NCBI GenBank assembly: GCA_017979445.1
Contig: CM030706.1
Coordinates: 22,151,884 to 22,215,883, forward strand
Source: Akebia trifoliata
Taxonomy: Eukaryota > Streptophyta > Magnoliopsida > Ranunculales > Lardizabalaceae
Direction: 5' to 3'
Length of the DNA: 64,000 nucleotides
A program made the position numbers and the translations under genes. The notes under the pieces were generated by a model. The model searched no databases and was not told the DNA's origin. It saw only the letters and a program-made list of their open reading frames with translations. This document shows positions 57,166 through 64,000 of this stretch, one piece after another; within the stretch, counting starts at the first letter, position 1, and each line of letters begins with the position of its first letter.

Positions 57166-58302
57166 AAACTCGTGGGCATCACGAAAAATACTAGGCCAGA
57201 AAAAACAGCATTGTAAGATTTTCATAGCGGTCTTTTTACCACTGAAGTGCCCTCCGCAAGCATGATTTTGGCAAAATTCTAGGATATTTACTTGCTCACA
57301 GGTTGGAATACAACGTCTAATGATTTGATCGGGATAATACTTAAATAAGTATGGCTCATCCCAAAAATACCATTTTATTTTCGATAAAAGATGAAGTTTC
57401 TCTTGGCTAGTCATTTCGATTGGAAATTGACATGTAACTAGGTAGTTGACAATATCCGCATACCATGGAGCATTGGCTTGAGAGATTTGCATAAGTTGCT
57501 CATCAGAAAAGGATTCAGAGATGGGTAAGGACTCCTCGGATGGCTTGTTAACTATCCTAGACAAGTGATTAGCTATGACATTTTTTGTCCCTTTTTTGTC
57601 TCGGATCTCGAGATCAAACTCTTCTAGAAGTAGAATCCAACGGATTAACCTTGCTTTAGCATCTTTCTTTGATAGAAGGTACTTCAATGCTGCGTGGTCT
57701 GTGTAGATCATGACTTTAGATCATATAAGGTAGGGGTGAAACTTTTCAATGACATAAACCACTGCTAACATTTTCTTCTCTGTTGTAGAGTAGTTAAGTT
57801 GAGCATTGTTAAGGGTTTTACTAGCATATTGGATAACATGAGGTTGTTTTTCGATTTGCTGACCCAAAACAACGCCTATTGCATAATTTGAAGCGTCGCA
57901 CATAACTTCGAATGGAATGCTCCAGTTTGGAGGTTGAATAATGGGTGCCGAGGTTAACTCGAACTTGAGCTTGTTGAATGGAGAGAGACATAACTCTAAA
58001 AAGTCGAAAGGAACATCCTTTCCCAATAGCTCACATAAAGGCTTCGAGATTGTTTCGAAATCTTTAATGAATCTACGATAGAAACCTGCATGGCCTAGGA
58101 ATGACCTAATTTCTTTGACCGTTTTAGGAGGTGATGATTTTTGGATTAGACCTACCTTTGCCTTATCTACCTTAATCCCCTTAACAGAAACAATGTGCCC
58201 TAGCACAATCTCTGATGTTATCATGAAATGGCATTTTCCCAAGTGAGGACTAGATTGACCTTTTTGCAACGTACAAGGACCAAAGTCAAGTAATGGAGAC
58301 AT
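57136..58302 (-). pseudogene. Athila RNase H and integrase zinc finger
   Basis: Two consecutive minus-strand pieces are separated by a TGA at about 57718-57720. The first contains RSFLGHAGFYRRFIKDFETI and FEVMCDASNYAIGVVLGQQ; the second [19 protein letters not shown], the [17 protein letters not shown] segment and CERCQ. One nonsense change accounts for the break, as both pieces share a frame. Confidence 0.87.
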
Positions 58303-58942
58303 TCCTCAAAACTTGGTCCGAAAACTGAAATATCGTCTATGAATACTTCGAGATATCTTTCTAGCATGTCGAAAAATATACTCATCATGTACCGTTGAAA
58401 AGTAGCAGATGCATTGCACAATCCAAAAGGCATGCGACGATACGCAAAAGTTTCGAAAGGACAGGTGAAAGTTGTTTTCTCTTGATCGATTGGAGCAACG
58501 GGTATCTGGTTGTACCCGGAATAACCATCTAATAAGTAATAGTAAGATTGTCCTGCCAGACGCTCTAACATTTGATCAATGAAAGGTAAGGAGAAATGAT
58601 CCTTATGAGTCATCGAGTTGAGTTTCCTATAATTAATACACACTCTCCATCATTTTGGACTCGAGTGGGGATTAATTCATTGTCTTGGTTCACTACCACA
58701 GTGATACCAGACTTCTTAGGAACTACTTGTATAGGACTCACCCAATGACTATCAGAAATAGGATAGATAATACCTGTATCTAGCAATTTCATTACTTCCA
58801 TCCGAACTACGTCTTTCATGACAGGATTTAGCCGTCTCTGAGGTTCTAAGGAAGGTTTAGCAAAATCCTCTAAACGAATGTGGTACATCACCACAGATGG
58901 ACTAATTTCATTGATGTCAGCTATGCTCCAACTAATAGCTTC
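58221..58942 (-). pseudogene. Athila reverse transcriptase, two frameshifts
   Basis: The minus-strand pieces read LLDTGIIYPISDSHWVSPIQ then VVPKKSG, and after a -1 shift near 58645 INYRKLNSMTHKDHFSLPFI, LLDGYSGYNQIPVAPIDQEK, the RRMPFGLCNASATFQRYM segment and VFIDDISVFG with the catalytic aspartates. A second -1 shift lies in the A run near 58233. A stop near 58941 separates it from the protease frame. Confidence 0.87.
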
Positions 58943-60031
58943 TTAATGTTCTCTTAATACTTCTAACAACTTTCTCTCTTGAACTTCATTGAGGTGAGAG
59001 GAAATAACCACGAGCAAGGTTTGATTCTTACCAAGAAATACATATCTCAAGGTCTCTGGAAGCGATTTGAGTTCTAATTTTGGAGGCTTGACATGGGAAA
59101 GAACAAAATTGGATGTGCGCACAGGAAGACTTTCAGCTTTTGCGTGCCACAATATAGAATCTAAGAGTGGAACAGATTCGAGCAAAGTATTGACTTCGCT
59201 TATACACTCTTCTACATCCAAATCAAGGCCAAAGTAAGCCAAACATTTCGTTAGGGGATTAGAGTACCCTAACTCTTGATATATTTGATTGACTAGCGTA
59301 TCTATCATGTTTACTTCCTCCATACCATCATCTGCATCAATTCCTTGGAAATTATGGAAGACGTTCAGTTTCACTTTCATATCCCCAAATGCTAAAGTCA
59401 TAATCCAGTTTCTACAACGAATGACTGCGTTAGACGTGGCTAAGAATGGACGTCTTAAGATGATAGGAATATAACTATTTGAATTGATGACTAGCTCTGT
59501 ATCTAAGGCAACAAAGTTAATAGGAAAATAAAAAAATTTGACTTTAACTATCATATCCTCAACTATATCCTTTGGAATTTTTATGGACCTATCGGCTAGA
59601 CTCAATGTGATATCGGTGGATTTCAAAACCCCCAAACCTAATTGTTTATAAACTGAATATGGTAAAAGGTTCACACTGGTCCCTAAGTCTAAGAGACATT
59701 TTTTGACCACTTGATTTCTAATATGAATGGAAATTGTTAGACATCCAGGATCCTTAAATTTTGGTGCAATCATTTGTTGAATGAGCGACGAAGCTTGGGC
59801 TGCCATGATGGCTTCCCTAGGAAACGGTGTTTTCCTTTTAGCTGTGGTCAAATCCTTTAGGAATTTCACATAAGAAGGTATCTGCTTAATGGCATTTAGG
59901 AATGGGATATTGATATGCACATTTTGGAAGACTTCTAAGACACCCTCAAACTGCTTACCTTTTTTAGAATCTCTAAGACGATGGGGAAATGGAGCTTTTG
60001 GAATCGATAAAATGATGGTAGGATTTTTCAA
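58943..60031 (-). pseudogene. Athila protease region
   Basis: The 362-residue minus-strand frame includes FLNAIKQIPSYVKFLKDLTT and the aspartic-protease block CLLDLGTSVNLLPYSVYKQL, where DLGT stands at the D(S/T/L)G active site, then PIILRRPFLATSNAVI. It is one open frame, the least damaged part of the element, and ends before the RT frame at TAA. Confidence 0.87.
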
Positions 60032-60099
60032 ATCTTTCTCCTTCTCTTTTGGAGACTTTATGACTTCTTTCTGAACTTTGCCCTTTTCTAGGACTTTTT

Positions 60100-61763
60100 A
60101 TCCCTTGTTAATAGGTTGGACCTTGTTGTCTACCTTCTTTCCAGAAATGCAAGGTGTGGATAGCTTGGATTGAGTCTTTGGGAGCTCCAGAATGGCTTCC
60201 TACTTCGTATTGACCTTTTGATCCGTTTGGAATCAAAGGTTGGCCCCTAGGGTTAGGGACAGTCTGACTAGGAAATTGACATTTCTCTCTCTCACTCAAG
60301 AAGAGAGCTAACTACCCCAACTGAACTTCTATTTTAGCTATGGATTGCACAGTGACCTGGTTAATCTGAGTTTGATTTTGATGGGTTTGTTGTTGAGTTT
60401 GGATGAACTGTTGTTGCTGTCTCATCAACTCGGCAATCATTGATTCTAAGAACGACTGTTGTTGGGCAAGCTGTTGGTAATTGGTCATGTGATCTTGTAT
60501 GATGGCACTACAATCTGTAAATTAATGAGGTTGATAAAGGACTTGAGGAACAATGACTTGATTTGTGGAAGAACTAGATTGCCTAGGAAAATTCCTATTG
60601 TAACCTGACGGACCACTAGATTGAATAGGTTCGTTCTGTCTGTATGAGAAATTAAGATGTAACCTATTATTTGGGTGATACGTTTGATTAAAAGAGTTCG
60701 GAGTTGGCTTCCTAAAAGCACTATAGCCATTAATCACATTTGCTTGTTCAACTTTGATTTGAGGCAAGGTAGGATAACACTCGATCAAATGGTCGTTGCC
60801 GTCGCATATGATGCACAAAGAACTCGGTTCAACAGTCACTTATGAAATTGTACGAGGGTCTAGGTGAGGTTTGGATGCTGAGATGGTAAAGGCATCTAAC
60901 TTCTTTGATAGATTGTTCATCCCACTCACTAGACTAGACATGACATTTTTGAGATCAGGGTCTGCCTTCATCTCATACATGCCTGTCTTCCTAATTGGAT
61001 CGTCTCTATCAAATTCTTCCTGATTAATGCTCAAATTTTGAGCACTTTCGGCTAACTCTACGAGGAAATCGTACGCTTGGTTACGAATCTGGTTCATGAA
61101 CTGACCTTTATGTATTGACTCGACTAAGGTACATTGATTCATTGTTAATCCTCTATAAAAACTTTGCACCAACTGTATTTTGTCAATGCCATGGTGTGGG
61201 CACTTGACCAATAAATCATTGAATCTTTCCCAAGCTTGGAAAAATTCATCATCAGAACGGGCTCTAAAATTTCTAATGGAGTCTTTCATTTTCTCAGTTT
61301 TGGCCACGGAGAATAATTTGGCCATAAATTTCTTGGATAGAATATCCCAGGTAGATATGGAATTTGGTGTTAGGAAGTTCAACCACGCAGCTGTGTGGTC
61401 TTCTAGGGATAACGGGAATAGAATAAGCTTGATACTCTCCTCATCTAGATTCTGATTTCTAAAAGTTTGACATATAGTCAAGAATCAATTGAGATGGGTA
61501 TAAGGTTGTTCACGCTCTAAACCGTGAAACTTAGGGAGCATATTGATGGTGGCAGCCCTAATTTCAAACTGAGGTGCATTGTTCAATGGTAACACAATGC
61601 ATGTAGGAGGAGATGCAGAAGCTGGAGCGAAGAACTCATTAAGAGTTCACTCTCGATCGTTCATCATAACTATTGATAGTGTTTTGCGTATCCTACTAAT
61701 GGTACGTTCGATCTCAGGATCAAATGTTTCTAAAACGTTATTTTGTGAATGTCTACTAAGCAT
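60100..61763 (-). pseudogene. Athila gag with CCHC knuckle
   Basis: ATG at 61763 opens MLSRHSQNNVLETFDPEIER and meets a stop within about 40 codons. The main gag piece (61481-60840) contains FPLSLEDHTAAWLNFL, MKDSIRNFRARSDDEFFQAW and CPHHGIDKIQLVQSFYRGL. The next piece (60839-60522) has the knuckle CIICDGNDHLIEC. A glutamine-rich stretch follows near 60370-60470. At least three stops interrupt it. Confidence 0.83.
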
Positions 61764-62940
61764 GCAAATCACACAGTCGATCAAACAATCACAAAAAGAA
61801 AAGACTGGACCTAAATAGGTTGCCTAAAGCTAGACAGCTCCTAACTGGGTAAAAATCACAATTAACCTTCCAACTCAGTTCTATGAAATCAAGTTTGAAT
61901 CATTCGGATCTCCAGATCGGAGGTGGCGCACAATGCATAAGCAAGGGCACTCTTAAATCACCTTTCTTTCTTGAATAGACTGAGTCTATCCCCTCAAAGG
62001 GAAAAATCTTACTAAATACAAAAGATGACCAAGAAGCGCAATCGACACAACTTGAAGCGAAATTTCTCCTATTGAGCTCGTGGGCCTTATAGTCAAGTCT
62101 AATTAATTTTAATTAATTTGATTAGATGACTAGTGAGTTGATTATCCTAATTAGGGCAATGAATTGGTAATGACTTCCTTATCTTATCATGCCATCCCTA
62201 GGAGAGGGGTGTTCTTTACTACTTAATTAACTATTGCAAGTGTGTGCAAATTAGAAAAATAACATACAAAGGCAAGGAGTAACCCACTAGCAAAGAGAGG
62301 CATAGGTGTTTCGGAATTACCTCCCGTGCTAGACGGGGTAAAGACGGTTTGAGTCGACTTAGGCCACCAACTCCAATTTTGGTGTACGAAACTAAGGAGC
62401 CGTGACGGTATTGTCCACCCGTCATCCTTCCTTAGTCTATTACAATCCAAGCCTTCTTGGATAATTAAAAATATTACAAAGAATCTTATACAAGTATTTC
62501 TAAAAAAATAAATAAATAAACCTAACTAAAGATTAAAGGAAATTGAAAGAAAAGAAGAAAAAAATGTTCACTTACAAGAAGCAAAACATAAATGTTAGCA
62601 GAAATGATAGTAAACGGACTTAAAAACAGAATCTGACTAACCAAAATCTTACTAACTTTGTCACATTTTATAAAAAAATTTTGTTTTACCCCAAATCGAT
62701 ATTATAAAAGTAAATCGGAGATCGGAGTAGAAAGTTACAGGCAATTTAAGTTCTATTGTCAAGGGTGAAAAAACAAACGGGAATGAATTTTTTTTTTCAA
62801 TATTTTTTTTCTTCTTTCTTCTCTCTTAAAACCTCAAGAACACTTGAACTTATAGAAAAAAATCAAAAGAAAAAATAAAATAAAATAAAAATGAAAAAAA
62901 TGAATTTTAAATCAAAACTTACCACTACTACTTTTACCTT
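61764..62940 (-). other. Athila 5' leader
   Basis: The stretch between primer site and gag is noncoding. It is rich in AAAT/ATTT runs near the primer site. I recognise no other feature. Confidence 0.55.
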
Positions 62941-62961
62941 TCCCCGGCAGCGGCGTCAAAA
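62941..62961 (-). promoter_or_regulatory. Athila primer-binding site
   Basis: The minus strand reads TTTTGACGCCGCTGCCGGGG, close to the tRNA-Asp type site TGGCGCCGTTGCCGGGGA, three bases from the LTR end. Confidence 0.75.
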
Positions 62962-62964
62962 TTC

Positions 62965-63402
62965 TGATGCGACTATCGTTGTTCTTCTCACCGGAGTTAA
63001 TAATAATCTTACTTTTACCTTACTTGTGGGACAAGTAGAGGATCGAACCCAAGAGAAAGGCGAAGTAGAGTTAAGCTAAAAGGATAAAATTTAAATTAAC
63101 TAAAAGGAATTAAAACTATTTTTCTTTGTATTTTTGAACTTATAAGAAGATGTAAAATTGTTAGAAAATGAACTAAAGTACATGAAATTAAAAACAAGTA
63201 ACCTAATTAAATTAAAGCACCATTGGAGGTGGATCTACCTACAACATGTTGATGAGCAATTCCTAGTCTTTAGCCTTTTTATAACTTAATCGTAAGGGCT
63301 TGGTTTTAGCTCCCAAGATCGAAAAGTTTTGCAAATAAAATAAAATGAGGGAATATAAACAAAGTAGAATTCTTTGAAAACTTCCTACTACCAATTATCT
63401 AG
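62965..63402 (-). repeat. Athila 5' LTR, 3' portion
   Basis: The sequence matches 53710-54147 of the 3' LTR. It is interrupted after CTACCAATTATCTAG by a TGTAGACA-type LTR; in the other copy the text continues as TTTAAGCATACTTTATC. The rest of this LTR lies beyond the window. Confidence 0.88.
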
Positions 63403-64000
63403 TGTAGACACCTCAATTTGAACGGGCCCTCACTCGAAGGGGCCCAAAAATAATAATGTTTCGATAAATTCGACCCACGGGCCTCAATGGCTCGAATCAT
63501 CGAAAAATGATATTGTCACCGAAACCCAAGCCCTAACACCTCTCAATGGGTTAGTAGGCTCACCAAAAGGGTTCGGCACACTCCCATCTACCTCACTCCA
63601 TGCGAAATACCGATTTCCCAACAAAAGGGGGCCAACGGGCCACTAAAGCCCAAAACATCAAAAGTGGAAACTACGGTTAAATCAACACCCCTAAGACCAC
63701 CCCGTGGTCTCGAGGACCCGGAAAAAAGGGTCGTGGCCCATCCTATAGCTGTTCAACATCATCGCCCCGCGCTTACATACGAAAATCGATAAATTCCCCA
63801 ACGGGTCCAAAAGCCCGATTCGCCAACACGCGACATTTGTGATTAAATCAATGATTTCAAACAAAAAAAAATCAAAATAATAAAATGTGAGACTTGGGAT
63901 GCCTACCCCTTCATCCAACCTTCACCGTTCCATCTCCAAATCCGATATCCAATCCAAAACAACCCACAACCCTTCTAAACCCAAGTCCAACACATTAAAA
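63403..64000 (+). mobile_element. Start of a TGTAGACA-family LTR, continues past the window
   Basis: It begins TGTAGACACCTCAATTTGAA, matching the 39300 LTR (TATAGACACCCCAATTTGAA), and stays similar in blocks such as AAAGCCCGATTCGCC. The candidate left TSD is TCTAG (63398-63402). It is the youngest visible event at this locus. Confidence 0.8.

Larger units (their letters stand above)
53710..63402 (-). mobile_element. Athila-type Ty3/gypsy element, minus strand
   Basis: On the minus strand: 5' LTR (62965 to beyond 63402, itself interrupted), Asp-type primer site, gag, protease, RT, RNase H, integrase, a 1.35-kb noncoding region with the Athila-like GTGGGTTGCCTCCCAGAAGC, polypurine tract and 3' LTR (53710-54904). 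The gag and pol wording is clearly Athila. All reading frames are broken. No env-like frame is present. The left TSD would be TTTCT (53705-53709); the right side is outside the window. Confidence 0.88.

Overview
This is a gene-poor, AT-rich stretch of a flowering-plant nuclear genome. GT-AG introns, a plant-type LACTB2-like metallo-beta-lactamase gene, a plant GT14 glycosyltransferase gene, and nested Ty1/copia, Ty3/gypsy (Tat, Athila and CRM-like chromovirus), LINE, SINE, TRIM and MITE sequences all say so. I cannot name the species. A woody eudicot or magnoliid with expanded introns is only a guess.

Only two host genes are supported, both on the + strand. The 3' part of a LACTB2-like gene has four exons (506-551, 4994-5103, 6984-7158, 18177-18350) and its 5' exons lie before the window. 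Its introns are swollen by mobile DNA: LINE pieces, a TRIM array, a SINE, two MITEs, and in the 11-kb last intron a 5.5-kb copia element with an exact target-site duplication (TSD). A complete two-exon GT14 gene occupies 32141-35173, with a MITE-like element in its intron.

The rest is layered transposon debris. 1-18350: host gene with intronic repeats. 18351-21290: unassigned AT-rich DNA, a LINE remnant and a SINE. 21290-29260: a decayed Tat-type gypsy element split inside its RNase H by a 2555-bp solo-LTR-like insert, followed by a second Tat fragment holding a small MITE. 30277-30884: another MITE. 35174-38813: no gene seen. 38814-42369: LTR and leader of a TGTAGACA-type gypsy element. 42370-50723: two CRM-like bodies sharing one LTR; the second LTR is split by a 2032-bp solo LTR. 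50724-51282: a ~30-bp tandem array. 51283-53709: the 3' end of a minus-strand Tat element. 53710-63402: a minus-strand Athila element with broken gag-pol. 63403-64000: start of another TGTAGACA LTR inserted in the Athila 5' LTR.

The window is best read as an insertion history. Several insertions can be ordered because the TSD and the uninterrupted site (a paralogous LTR or a resumed reading frame) are both visible. I found no CRISPR array, operon, rRNA gene or complete tRNA gene. The most unusual structures are the rearranged TRIM array with an inverted LTR, the LTR-sharing CRM-like tandem without gag, the repeat-rich leader of the copia element, the hairpin-bearing solo LTR, and a conserved 11-bp block near the 3' end of three LTRs of one family.
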